Assembly (NCBI GenBank): GCA_023404345.1
Contig: JAEYCB010000051.1
Location: 1-20,677 of the forward strand
DNA from: Bacillota bacterium
GTDB taxonomy: Bacteria > Bacillota > Clostridia > Christensenellales > Aristaeellaceae
DNA length: 20,677 nt
Direction: 5' to 3'
Part shown: positions 1-7,111 of the stretch, in pieces
How positions within the stretch are numbered: the stretch's first letter is position 1
Layout of the letters: every line of letters begins with the position of its first letter
Position numbers and translations under genes: made by a program
Notes under the pieces: generated by a model
What the model was told of the DNA's origin: nothing
Seen by the model: the letters and a program-made list of their open reading frames with translations, nothing else
The model's database searches: none

Positions 1-128
1 TCCAGCGCATACAGGTCGTACGGGTTCATCTTCCCCGCTACTCCATCCCGCTTCAGCACCCCTGTTTTTTCGTCCACCTGCACCTTGTTCGTCCCGGGCA
101 CCTGCTTGATGCATACGAAAATGTTCAA
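1..128 (-). CDS. etfB: Electron transfer flavoprotein beta subunit, N-terminal part (runs off the window)
   Basis: The reverse strand from 128 down to 1 reads as the first 42 residues of an EtfB/FixA-type protein. It begins LNIFVCIKQVPGTNKVQVDE (the TTG start would be read as Met) and continues into KTGVLKRDG and MNPYDLYALE. The VCIKQVP segment and the following NP-D-x-ALE are hallmarks of the family's N-terminus, part of the AMP/FAD-binding fold. The TTG at 126-128 is chosen because GGAGGAA sits 6 nt upstream and no better start is in frame. EtfB pairs with EtfA to carry electrons from acyl-CoA or other FAD dehydrogenases. No dehydrogenase gene lies upstream here, so this would be the first ETF gene of its group. 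It follows murQ on the same strand after 138 bp, so co-transcription is possible. The identity is firm for the fragment, but the partner system is unseen. Confidence 0.85.
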   Translation of the reverse strand, partial: MNIFVCIKQVPGTNKVQVDEKTGVLKRDGVAGKMNPYDLYAL

Positions 129-266
129 GCGACGTTCCTCCTCTGCCGGAAAAATCGTAAAAGCCGCGTTTCAGGCGTGCCGGGCGTTTTCGCAAAACCG
201 GGCAACGCCAAAGGACCTGAGGCGCCGCCCCAGGCCCCGGCGGTTTCATCTGCCGCCACACAGCCG
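129..266. other. Gap between murQ and etfB with a GTTTTCGCAAAAC palindrome
   Basis: No gene is seen in these 138 bp. The GTTTTCGCAAAAC palindrome at 186-198 contains the same 10-mer (TTTCGCAAAA) found twice in the rpiR/transporter control region. It could be an operator or a small hairpin. There is no convincing murQ terminator and no clear etfB promoter. Confidence 0.35.
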
Positions 267-1181
267 TCAGGATTTCAGCTTTTCAATGGCCGGACCAACC
301 CAGCCGCCCGTCTCCTCCAGCGCCTGGCGGGCCTGACTTGCGTCCGCCCCGCCCAGATGCATGACAATCGCGGTTTTGACGCTGCCGCCAGCCTCCCTGA
401 GAAGCCGTGCAGCGGTTTCCTCCTCCACGCCCGTTGCGTGGCGCAGGATGCGCAGCGCACGGTCGGAAAGCTTGCTGTTGGAAATGCACAGGTCCACCAT
501 CAGGTTCTGATAGACCCTTCCGGTGCGGACCATTGCGCCGGTGGTGAGCATATTGAGAATCATCTTGGTAGCGGTGCCCGCTTTCAGGCGCGTGGACCCC
601 ATGAGCACCTCCGGCCCGGTAGGGGCCTCGATGGCCAGATCCGCGTGCCGGGCCAGCTCCGTGTGCTCATTGCAGGCGAGCGAAACCGCCAGCGCGCCCA
701 CGCTGCGGGCATAGTCCAGCCCGCCCACGCAATACGGGGCGTAGCCGCTGGCGCTGATGGCGATCACCACATCGTCGCGGCCAAGGCCCGCCTTTTTCAG
801 ATCTTCCCGGCCCTGGCCATAATCGTCCTCCGCGCCCTCCACGGCATGGCGCAGCGCGATGTCGCCTCCGGCGATAATCCCCTGCACCATGGTGGATGGC
901 ACGCCAAACGTGGGCGGGCATTCGGATGCATCCAGCACGCCCAGCCGTCCGCTGGTTCCCGCGCCGGTATAAAACAGCCGGCCCCCGCGGGAAAAGCGTG
1001 CGGCAATTTCGTCAATCACGCGGCCGATGACCGGCACGGCCCGCGCCACAGCCTCCACCACGCCATAGTCCTGACGGTTCATCAAAGCCGCGATTGCCTG
1101 CCCGTCCAGCGTGTCCAGCGCGGCGCTTTCAGCGTTGATCTGTTCCGTGGTCAGCCCGGATAAATAGCTTCTTGCTTCCAT
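267..1181 (-). CDS. murQ: N-acetylmuramic acid 6-phosphate etherase
   Basis: MurQ cleaves the lactyl ether of MurNAc-6-phosphate, giving GlcNAc-6-phosphate and D-lactate in cytoplasmic peptidoglycan-sugar recycling. The 304-residue product has the family's usual length. The SIS-domain signature GAGTSGRLGVLDASECPPT spans residues 73-91, and the glutamate of SECPP (Glu88) matches the position of a catalytic glutamate known in MurQ. The ISASG phosphosugar-binding segment, PTGPEVLMGSTRLKAGTATK and NLMVDL follow in the usual order. The ATG at 1179-1181 is preferred over upstream in-frame starts because GGGGAG lies 6-7 nt before it and MEARSYLSGLTTEQIN matches the usual N-terminus. It lies 28 bp downstream of the RpiR regulator, so the two form an operon. 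Function is confident from sequence. Confidence 0.95.
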   Translation of the reverse strand: MEARSYLSGLTTEQINAESAALDTLDGQAIAALMNRQDYGVVEAVARAVPVIGRVIDEIAARFSRGGRLFYTGAGTSGRLGVLDASECPPTFGVPSTMVQGIIAGGDIALRHAVEGAEDDYGQGREDLKKAGLGRDDVVIAISASGYAPYCVGGLDYARSVGALAVSLACNEHTELARHADLAIEAPTGPEVLMGSTRLKAGTATKMILNMLTTGAMVRTGRVYQNLMVDLCISNSKLSDRALRILRHATGVEEETAARLLREAGGSVKTAIVMHLGGADASQARQALEETGGWVGPAIEKLKS

Positions 1182-1209
1182 GCTTTTCTCCCCTGTGTCA
1201 GAATCGTCG

Positions 1210-2079
1210 TCATCTGCGCCGCTCGTGCTGGCTGCGCCGTTTTTCACGTCCGGCCAGATGCGTTTTGTCCAGAAATGGCTTGTAGCGGTCATAGCCCTGC
1301 GCGGCCACGGCGGAATAGAGGATATCCACCACATGCATCATGGCGATGCGGCTGGTCATGGCGGCGGAGCGCACCAGCATTTCGGAGGATGCGACATATA
1401 AGGGAATATCCACTTCCCGGCTGAGGCGGTTGACCCCATAGCGCGTGACCGAGATGGTGACGGCGCCGCTTCGTTTGGCCACGAAAAGCGTATCGAGCAT
1501 ATCCTCGGTTTCACCGGAATAGGAAAAGAAAACGGCGGCATCCCCCTGCGTAAGGCGGCTGGCAATGACCACCTGAACATGCGGATCGACGCTGGTCTGG
1601 GTATCGCGGCAAAGGCGCTGGAATTTCTGCTGCGCGTCCAGCGCAACCAGCGCGGAGGTACCCAGCCCGTAAAAATCGACGCGGGCAGCCTTGTCCAGCG
1701 CGTCCACTGCGCGCAGAAGGTTTTCCTCGCTGAGCACGCGCACGGTATCCGCGATGGCGGCCTGGGTATGCTGGCTTACGCGCTCAATAATGGTGTGCAG
1801 GTCGTCGCCGGGGTTGATATCCTCATAGGAGATCCGGTTTTCGCCGCCGGTGGCCAGCTCCATCGACAGCGCAATCGACAGCGCCTTGTAGCCCTTGAAC
1901 CCCAGCTGCTTGCACAGGCGCACAACGGTGGTTTTGCTGGTCTGGCAGGCTTCGGACACCTTTTCGATGGGCTGGCCGATGACCTCCTGACAGTGATCCA
2001 GCAAATAACGCGCCACGCGCGCCTCCGCCGGCGAGAGCTGATCGATCAGCTGATTGAGCCTTACGATGCAATCTCCCAT
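1210..2079 (-). CDS. RpiR/MurR-family transcriptional regulator (HTH plus SIS)
   Basis: A 289-residue sugar-phosphate-responsive regulator. Residues 1-75 form an HTH_6 domain, with the recognition region around 37-61 (IEKVSEACQTSKTTVVRLCK). Residues about 125-265 form a SIS domain with the FYGLGTSALVALD and FFSYSGETEDML phosphosugar-binding loops. The ATG at 2077-2079 is preferred over the in-frame GTG at 2088 because that GTG overlaps the AGGAGG Shine-Dalgarno sequence, while the ATG sits 8 nt after it. It shares a transcript with murQ and is divergent from the transporter operon, the usual arrangement for a local repressor or activator of both. The effector is probably a MurNAc-6-P or GlcNAc-6-P type compound (inference). 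The C-terminal tail is rich in Arg and Lys (REKRRSQHERRR). Confidence 0.93.
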   Translation of the reverse strand: MGDCIVRLNQLIDQLSPAEARVARYLLDHCQEVIGQPIEKVSEACQTSKTTVVRLCKQLGFKGYKALSIALSMELATGGENRISYEDINPGDDLHTIIERVSQHTQAAIADTVRVLSEENLLRAVDALDKAARVDFYGLGTSALVALDAQQKFQRLCRDTQTSVDPHVQVVIASRLTQGDAAVFFSYSGETEDMLDTLFVAKRSGAVTISVTRYGVNRLSREVDIPLYVASSEMLVRSAAMTSRIAMMHVVDILYSAVAAQGYDRYKPFLDKTHLAGREKRRSQHERRR

Positions 2080-2128
2080 TTTACGCACCTCCTTTATACG
2101 ATCATGAGCCGGTCCTGATCCCTGTCGC

Positions 2129-2148
2129 TGTGTAAAAGATTATACACA
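2129..2148. promoter_or_regulatory. TGTGTA-N8-TACACA palindrome over the rpiR -10: candidate operator
   Basis: Perfect 6-bp arms, TGTGTA at 2129-2134 and TACACA at 2143-2148, are separated by 8 bp. The site covers the -10 hexamer of the predicted rpiR promoter. Operators of some RpiR relatives (HexR type) have a TGTA-N7/8-TACA core, so autoregulation at this site is a reasonable inference. Confidence 0.5.
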
Positions 2149-2167
2149 AAAAACGCCGTGCGTTCAA
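2139..2167 (-). promoter_or_regulatory. Predicted sigma-A promoter of rpiR-murQ
   Basis: Reading the minus strand, the -35 TTGAAC (complement of 2162-2167) and the consensus -10 TATAAT (complement of 2139-2144) are 17 bp apart. Transcription would start near 2130, about 50 nt before the RpiR ATG. Confidence 0.75.
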
Positions 2168-2173
2168 TATTTT

Positions 2174-2285
2174 TTTCGCAAAATCATAATTTTACGTTAT
2201 TTATTTTCCTGTTTCATGTGTGATATGCACTTATTTTAATATGATTTTTTATTGAGTACTTCTATATTTTCGTGTTTTTGCGAAA
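2174..2285. repeat. Separated inverted repeat TTTCGCAAAA / TTTTGCGAAA in the divergent control region
   Basis: A 10-mer at 2174-2183 recurs as its exact reverse complement at 2276-2285. One copy sits just upstream of the rpiR -35 and the other about 50 bp upstream of the binding-protein -35. A third copy lies at 188-197 before etfB. Paired sites 102 bp apart (near an integral number of helical turns) would suit a regulator that loops DNA. The region between and after them is very AT-rich, with an A/T tract at 2305-2325 that resembles an UP element. Confidence 0.45.
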
Positions 2286-2335
2286 CAAAGCAAAAGCACC
2301 AGAAGAAAAAACTTTTAAAAAAGCAAGAAATTCTA

Positions 2336-2364
2336 TTGACGAATCCACGAAGGTTTGATATGCT
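2336..2364 (+). promoter_or_regulatory. Predicted extended -10 promoter of the transporter operon
   Basis: TTGACG (2336-2341), a 17-bp spacer, and TATGCT (2359-2364) preceded by TGa, an extended -10. An AT-rich tract precedes the -35. The start would be near 2371, giving a leader of about 45 nt to the ATG at 2415. No riboswitch-like structure fits in so short a leader. Confidence 0.7.
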
Positions 2365-2414
2365 GTGACCAAGAACCAGGACGCCCATAAAAACTGAAAG
2401 GAGAGACCCTCAAC

Positions 2415-3671
2415 ATGAAAAAGTTTCTTGGCATTTGTATGACCCTGTGCCTGCTTGTGACCATGCTGGCGCTCCCCGCGCAGGCCGAGGAAGTGACCGA
2501 AATTTCCTTCTGGACCTGGCGTCCCGAAGACACGGCATTCTACGATGCCGTCATCGCGGACTTTGAAGCCGCCAACCCCGACATCAAGGTGGTTCAGAAC
2601 GCCATCAAAAACACCGAGTACAACACCATCCTTTCCGCCGCGCTGGCCGCGGGCGACGGCGCGCCCGACGTGTTCATGAGCCGCGCTTACGGCGGACTGC
2701 AAACCTTTGCTGATTCCGGCTACATGCTGGCGCTGGACGACCTGGTGCCAGAGCTGAAGGACTTCTCCGAATCCGCCCGTGGCGGCGCCACCTCCATCAC
2801 CGATGGAAAGATCTACGGCGTGCCTGCCGTGAGCCAGACCATGCTGTGCTACTACAACACCAAAATCTACGAAGAGCTGGGCCTGAGCGTTCCCACCACG
2901 TGGGACGAGTTCATTGCCAACCTGGAGGCCTGCAAGGCCGCCGGCTATGAAGCCCTGGCCAACGGCACGAAGGAAGGCTGGTGCTGCGAATTCCTCTTTG
3001 GCGGCGTAGGCCCCTCCTTCTACGGCGGCAACGATTTCTACAACAAGGTCATCACCGGCGAAACCACCTTCATGGACCCCGTCTTCGTGGACGCCGTGCA
3101 GAAGATCAAGGATCTGGCCCCCTATATGCCCGAGATGTTTGAAGGCGTGGCCTACACCGACATGCAGGCCAACTTCATCAACGAGATCAGCGCGCACTTT
3201 GTGGGCGGCTCCTACGAGGCCGGCTACTTCAGCGCGGAGAATCCCGATCTGTCCTACGACGTGTTCGCCGTGCCTGGCCCGACCGCGGATGACCCCGCCT
3301 ACGTATCGGTCTATGCCGACATGAACTTCTCCATCTCCGCCAGCACCAAGAAGCAGGATGCGGCCCTGCGCTTCATCAAGTACCTGGCCACCCCCGAATT
3401 TGGCGAGCGCATCGTGAGCGAACTGGCCATGGTTTCGGCCGTGCCCGGCGTGGACGTGTCCGCCAACCCCTTCATCGCCAAGGTGCTGGAGCTGCAGAAG
3501 AATGCTACCCCCTACATCTTCCTGGTCGGCTTCCGCTATGAGCAGCCCACCGGATCGTCCCTGTTCCAGTCCGCTGCGCAGGACCTGATGGTTGACAAGG
3601 CCTCCGCCGAGGAGACCTGCCAGATCGTGCAGGACGGCATCGCCGCCTACTACGAGCCCTTCCAGAAGTAA
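2415..3671 (+). CDS. ABC transporter substrate-binding protein (carbohydrate, family 1)
   Basis: A 418-residue extracellular solute-binding protein, the capture subunit of a CUT1-type sugar importer. Residues 1-24 form a signal peptide ending in AQA|EE. The mature protein begins EVTEISFWTWRPED, the usual first strand of family 1 binding proteins, and carries the APDVFMS, GKIYGVPAVSQTMLCYYN and YEELGLSVPTTWDEF blocks typical of sugar binders. There is no lipobox: the two cysteines of the leader (8 and 12) lack the L-[AS]-[GA]-C context, which is unusual for a monoderm binding protein. A Shine-Dalgarno AAGGAGAG precedes the ATG. It is first in the operon, followed by two permeases, an epimerase and a kinase for N-acetyl sugars, so the ligand is probably an N-acetylhexosamine. 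That is inference from context. Confidence 0.92.
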   Translation: MKKFLGICMTLCLLVTMLALPAQAEEVTEISFWTWRPEDTAFYDAVIADFEAANPDIKVVQNAIKNTEYNTILSAALAAGDGAPDVFMSRAYGGLQTFADSGYMLALDDLVPELKDFSESARGGATSITDGKIYGVPAVSQTMLCYYNTKIYEELGLSVPTTWDEFIANLEACKAAGYEALANGTKEGWCCEFLFGGVGPSFYGGNDFYNKVITGETTFMDPVFVDAVQKIKDLAPYMPEMFEGVAYTDMQANFINEISAHFVGGSYEAGYFSAENPDLSYDVFAVPGPTADDPAYVSVYADMNFSISASTKKQDAALRFIKYLATPEFGERIVSELAMVSAVPGVDVSANPFIAKVLELQKNATPYIFLVGFRYEQPTGSSLFQSAAQDLMVDKASAEETCQIVQDGIAAYYEPFQK

Positions 3672-3685
3672 AATCCTTGCCGTTA

Positions 3686-3719
3686 AGCGGGAGAAGCCGT
3701 CCATGCGGCTTCTCCCGTT
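3686..3719 (+). terminator. Hairpin after the binding protein, copy 1 of a 34-bp direct repeat
   Basis: A perfect 12-bp stem (3688-3699 with 3706-3717) closes a 6-nt TCCATG loop 16 nt after the binding-protein stop. Only TT follows, so it is more likely an mRNA-protecting or partial-stop hairpin than a full terminator. Such hairpins commonly keep binding-protein levels above permease levels. The identical 34 bp recur at 4006-4039. Confidence 0.65.
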
Positions 3720-4005
3720 ACAGGTCCAAAAACCTTTGGGGAGGTTTGGAGGGCCGCAGCCCTCCGAATGAAATCCGAATTCCCGGTTTCTTCTCCAAAT
3801 CTTCGATTTGAAGAAGAAATCCCGCGCTCACGCGGGACAGGCTGCCCGCTTCCAGCGGGCGGTCTGCCTCGCTGACATGCGCGGTGGATTCGGAAGCCTT
3901 GCAAAGCAAGGTTTCCTTGCGCGTTTCCCCGTCCGCGCTGAAAGCGCAGGGGAAACGTGTTCTGGCGGAAAAGGCCGGCGCGGCCGGACTTTTTCGACAA
4001 GCTGC
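3720..4005. repeat. Cluster of consecutive short palindromes between binding protein and permease
   Basis: No gene is seen in these 286 bp. At least six hairpins follow one another: 3748-3765 (GGAGGGC/GCCCTCC), 3787-3819 (TTTCTTC.../...AAGAAGAAA), 3820-3837 (TCCCGCG/CGCGGGA), 3844-3860 (GCCCGCT/AGCGGGC), 3897-3911 (CCTTGC/GCAAGG) and 3923-3956 (GTTTCCCC...GCGCT/AGCGC...GGGGAAAC). The segment is bounded on both sides by the same 34-bp hairpin repeat, so it may be an inserted or duplicated intergenic repetitive element. No transposase trace is visible. Confidence 0.7.
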
Positions 4006-4039
4006 AGCGGGAGAAGCCGTCCATGCGGCTTCTCCCGTT
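4006..4039 (+). repeat. Hairpin before the permease, copy 2 of the 34-bp direct repeat
   Basis: Identical over 34 bp to 3686-3719 and exactly 320 bp downstream, with the same 12-bp stem and TCCATG loop. It lies 40 nt before the permease ATG. The flanking bases differ on both sides of the two copies, so the identity stops sharply. Confidence 0.8.
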
Positions 4040-4079
4040 CACCTTTTCATTACTACACCCGCCGCCAGGAGGTATCGCC

Positions 4080-4997
4080 ATGACCAAGGCCCGAAACTGG
4101 AAGAAGGCCGCCTGGATCACCTTCTTCGTTTTGCCCGGCGCTGCCATTGTGTTTATTTTTATTCTGCTGCCCCTGTTCATGTCGCTGTTCAACAGCTTTT
4201 TCAGCTGGAACCAGCTCATCCGGGGCGAGTTTATCGGGCTGGAAAACTTCAAGAAGCTTTTCACCGGCTATCCCTATCAGGAACGCTTTACAAACGCCCT
4301 GGGCAACAACGTGAAATGGTTCGTTGTCACCATGCTGGTGCAAAACACCCTGGGCATTCTCTTTGGCTATGTGCTCAGCCGCGGCATTGCCGGGCACGGC
4401 GCATACCGCCGCATCTTCTTTATTCCCGTGCTGTTTTCCATCATCGCGGTGGGCTTCCTCTGGGGGCTGTACCTCAAGCCCAAGGGAATGGTCAACAGCC
4501 TGCTTTCCCTCATAGGTCGTCAGGACCTGACCCGCGCCTGGCTGGGAGACGGGTCCATTGCGACGTATACGATTATCGCAGTCAACATCTGGCGCTGGGT
4601 CGGTTTCCCCACGCTGGTGTTTATGAGCGCCATCGACAACGTGCCCGCCGAGTGTACCGAAGCGGCCTATCTGGATGGCGTAAACGAATGGCAGATGTTT
4701 TATAAAATTATTCTGCCGCTGATCGTTCCTTCCATCACGATCATTTCGGTGCTGACCATCATCGGCAGCTTAAACGTATTTGAGCAGGTCTACACCATGG
4801 CCGGACTGGATGGACCGCCCAACTACGCTACCGACACCATCGGAACGCTGTTCTACCGCACCGCCTTTGGATCGGTGGATTCCGGCGCGCCGGAAATCGG
4901 CATCGGATCGGCCATCGCCGTGGTCATCTACCTGATGACCTTTGGCATTTCGCTGTGCTCCATCCTCTTTACCAAATCCAAGGAGGTGGAACTGTGA
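4080..4997 (+). CDS. Sugar ABC transporter permease, MalF/UgpA-like
   Basis: A 305-residue inner-membrane subunit of a CUT1 sugar importer (binding-protein-dependent transport, MetI-like fold). Six hydrophobic segments are visible: near residues 10-35, a TLGILFGYVLS segment, FFIPVLFSIIAVGFLWGLYL, TYTIIAVNIWRWVGFPTLVF, an IVPSITIISVLTIIGSL segment and a C-terminal IAVVIYLMTFGISL. The EAA loop that contacts the ATPase is present near residue 200 (TEAAYLDGVNEWQMFYKIIL). The ATG at 4080 is chosen over upstream in-frame starts because CAGGAGG lies 8 nt before it and the upstream sequence is the hairpin repeat. It overlaps the next permease by 4 nt. No ATPase is encoded nearby, so a shared MsiK/MalK-type ATPase elsewhere must energise it. 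Confidence 0.93.
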   Translation: MTKARNWKKAAWITFFVLPGAAIVFIFILLPLFMSLFNSFFSWNQLIRGEFIGLENFKKLFTGYPYQERFTNALGNNVKWFVVTMLVQNTLGILFGYVLSRGIAGHGAYRRIFFIPVLFSIIAVGFLWGLYLKPKGMVNSLLSLIGRQDLTRAWLGDGSIATYTIIAVNIWRWVGFPTLVFMSAIDNVPAECTEAAYLDGVNEWQMFYKIILPLIVPSITIISVLTIIGSLNVFEQVYTMAGLDGPPNYATDTIGTLFYRTAFGSVDSGAPEIGIGSAIAVVIYLMTFGISLCSILFTKSKEVEL

Positions 4998-5848
4998 ACA
5001 CCGGCATGCGCTACCGCAATGCAAGTCCAGGGAAAAAGGTGTTTATCATCCTGCTTCAGCTGGTGATGCTGACCTATGTGGTCCTGATCATCTATCCTTT
5101 GTTCAACATGGTGATGTCCTCCTTCAAATCCACGCGGGATATCATGCTAAAGCCCTTTTCCCTGCCCGAATCCTTCTCCTTTGAAAACTACGTCACCATC
5201 TGGGTTGACAAGGGCTTTGGCCGGTATTTTTTCAACAGCCTGCTCTTCACCGGCAGCTCGATGGTCTTTGTGGTGCTGTTTGGCTCCATGGCCGCCTATG
5301 GCATCGCCCGCTACAAATTCCGGGGAAACACGCTGCTGTACATGCTGTTTTTGAGCGGCATCATGCTGCCGCTGAAGGCGGCCGTCATTCCGCTGTTTCA
5401 GATTGTGAAAAGCCTGAGCCTGATGGACAACCCGCTTTCGGTGATTCTGGTGTTCATCGCCATGGGCCTGCCCTCCACCGTGTTCATCCTCTCCGGCTTC
5501 ATGCGGACCATTCCGGGAGAGCTTGAGCAGGCCGCGCGCATCGACGGATGCAGCGATCTGCGCATCTACAGCCAGATCGTCATGCCCATCACGGCGCCCT
5601 CCATCGCGCTGGTCACCATCTACAACGCCGTGCCGATCTGGAATGACTTCTTTTTCCCGCTGGTCTTTATCCAGTCCGACAAGTTCAAAACCCTGCCCGT
5701 GGGCCTGTCCAGCTTCATCGGCCAGCACTCCACCAAGTGGGACCTGCTCTTTACGGGCCTGTCCATCGCCATCGTACCGATGCTGGTGTTGTACCTGTTC
5801 ATGTCCAAATATTTCATCAAGGGCATGACGGCCGGAGCCATCAAATAA
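4994..5848 (+). CDS. Sugar ABC transporter permease, MalG/UgpE-like
   Basis: The second membrane subunit, 284 residues. The GTG at 4994 is chosen because it overlaps the stop of the first permease (GTGA) and AGGAGG lies 7 nt upstream, inside the preceding gene. An ATG at 5006 is the alternative. The protein has the MalG-type layout: an N-terminal TM (FIILLQLVMLTYVVLIIYPL), the FKSTRDIM...PESFSFENY periplasmic block, FFNSLLFTGSSMVFVVLF, a Leu-rich TM with LPLKAAVIPLFQI, and the EAA motif EQAARIDGCSDLRIYSQIV. It ends in FMSKYFIKGMTAGAIK, the usual end of CUT1 MalG-like permeases. It forms a heterodimer with the upstream permease. Confidence 0.93.
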   Translation: MNTGMRYRNASPGKKVFIILLQLVMLTYVVLIIYPLFNMVMSSFKSTRDIMLKPFSLPESFSFENYVTIWVDKGFGRYFFNSLLFTGSSMVFVVLFGSMAAYGIARYKFRGNTLLYMLFLSGIMLPLKAAVIPLFQIVKSLSLMDNPLSVILVFIAMGLPSTVFILSGFMRTIPGELEQAARIDGCSDLRIYSQIVMPITAPSIALVTIYNAVPIWNDFFFPLVFIQSDKFKTLPVGLSSFIGQHSTKWDLLFTGLSIAIVPMLVLYLFMSKYFIKGMTAGAIK

Positions 5849-5851
5849 AGC

Positions 5852-5903
5852 GGCTGAAAGCAGCCAACCGGCGCCCGGCGTCAGGCACCGTCCTGCGCCG
5901 GGC
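5852..5903 (+). other. Two hairpins between permease and epimerase genes
   Basis: GGCTG-aaag-CAGCC (5852-5865) is followed by an 8-bp stem GCCCGGCG/CGCCGGGC (5873-5880 with 5896-5903). No T-run follows, so these probably tune message processing or stability rather than end the transcript. The epimerase Shine-Dalgarno begins at 5914. Confidence 0.5.
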
Positions 5904-5929
5904 CGGTCTATACAGGAGGCGTTTTGCAA

Positions 5930-7111
5930 ATGGAATCCGCGGAGATCAAAGCCTATCACGAGCTGTACCGGAAAGAGCTGTTTGACTATGTGGTGCCCTT
6001 CTGGCTCAACCACTCGCTGGACCGCGAATGCGGCGGCTATCTGACGCTGCTGGAGCGCGACGGCACGGTGTTTGACACCGACAAGTATGCCTGGATGCAG
6101 GGCCGTGAAATCTGGATGTTTTCCAAGCTCTGCTCCGTATACGGCACCCGGCCGGAATGGGTGGAAGCCGCCAGCCTGGGCGTTGCGTTCATGCGCGCGC
6201 ATGGCCGGGCGGAAAACGGCGACTACTATTTTGCCATGGACCGGCAGGGAAACCCCCTGATCCACCCTTACAACATCTTTTCCGACTGCTTTATGTGCAC
6301 GGCGCTGGCCGAGTATTCGCGCGTCACGGGCGACGAGCAGGCGCATGAGGAGGCGCTGGAAATCTACCGCCGCATCCAGCAGCGCAAGGATCATCCCAAG
6401 GGCATATGGACCAAGGCGGTGGCGGGGTCGCGCAGCCTGTGCGCCATGGCCATGCCCATGATCCAGATGATGATGGCGCGCGAGCTGCGCGGCTTTGTGC
6501 CCGACGCCGAGCTTGACCCCATCGTGGAGGAGAACCTGGACCTGTTCTTCCGCCGCCATGTGGACCGCGAGCGCAAGTGCGTGTTTGAGCGCGTGCTGCC
6601 GGACGGCGGGCACCTGTTTGACATCATGGAGGGGCGGCTGCTCAATCCCGGACACGCGCTGGAAAACCTGTGGTTTGTCATGGACGTGGCAAACGACATG
6701 GGCCGGCGCGACATGGTGGACGATGTGGCGGATATCATGCTGTGGGCCGTGGAACGCGGCTGGGACAAGGAATATGGCGGCCTGTTCTACTACCAGGACT
6801 ACATGGGTTATCCCACGGACAAGCTGGAATCCCAGATGAAGCTGTGGTGGGTGCATGCCGAGGCCATCAACGCCTTCCTGCTGGCACACAAGCTGACCGG
6901 CCGCCCGGAGCATCTGGAATGGTTCAAGCGCCTGCATGACTATTCCTTCGAGCATTTTTCCGATCACGAATACGGCGAGTGGTACGGCTATCTGGACCGC
7001 GAAGGCCGCCCGGTCTTTGGCCTGAAGGGCGGCAAGTGGAAGGGCTTTTTCCACCTGCCCCGCATGCTGATGGTCTGCGAGCGGTGGCTCAATGAAATGG
7101 CGGAGAAGTGA
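5930..7111 (+). CDS. N-acylglucosamine 2-epimerase (AGE/renin-binding protein family)
   Basis: Interconverts ManNAc and GlcNAc without phosphorylation. The 393-residue protein has the family's length and its (alpha/alpha)6-barrel signatures in order: CGGYLTLLERDG (34-45), YAWMQGREIWMFSKL (53-67), NPGHALE with the catalytic-site His (about His242), GGLFYYQD (283-290), KLWWVHAEA (304-312), GEWYGYLDREG (349-359) and KGFFHLPRML with the second key His (about His375). These match the GlcNAc epimerase/renin-binding branch better than the cellobiose epimerases. The ATG at 5930 is chosen over the TTG at 5924 because AGGAGG (5914-5919) is too close to the TTG. Neighbours supply import and kinase. Known AGE enzymes need a nucleotide as allosteric cofactor, which cannot be judged here. 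Confidence 0.9.
   Translation: MESAEIKAYHELYRKELFDYVVPFWLNHSLDRECGGYLTLLERDGTVFDTDKYAWMQGREIWMFSKLCSVYGTRPEWVEAASLGVAFMRAHGRAENGDYYFAMDRQGNPLIHPYNIFSDCFMCTALAEYSRVTGDEQAHEEALEIYRRIQQRKDHPKGIWTKAVAGSRSLCAMAMPMIQMMMARELRGFVPDAELDPIVEENLDLFFRRHVDRERKCVFERVLPDGGHLFDIMEGRLLNPGHALENLWFVMDVANDMGRRDMVDDVADIMLWAVERGWDKEYGGLFYYQDYMGYPTDKLESQMKLWWVHAEAINAFLLAHKLTGRPEHLEWFKRLHDYSFEHFSDHEYGEWYGYLDREGRPVFGLKGGKWKGFFHLPRMLMVCERWLNEMAEK

Noticed and set aside
2371..2414. Riboswitch in the leader of the transporter operon
   Set aside because: The predicted leader is about 45 nt, with no stable fold and no glmS-like or other recognisable motif.
2262..3704. Long minus-strand open frame of 480 codons across the binding-protein gene
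   Set aside because: It is the mirror frame of a clear solute-binding protein with signal peptide and ribosome site. Its His/Gly/Val-rich translation is typical of antisense frames in GC-rich genes.
3720..4005. Insertion sequence or transposase remnant
   Set aside because: No transposase-like frame or long terminal inverted repeats. The segment consists only of short palindromes between 34-bp hairpin repeats.
5147..7054. 635-codon minus-strand open frame over permease and epimerase
   Set aside because: It lies antisense to two well-supported genes and has no recognisable domain and no ribosome site.
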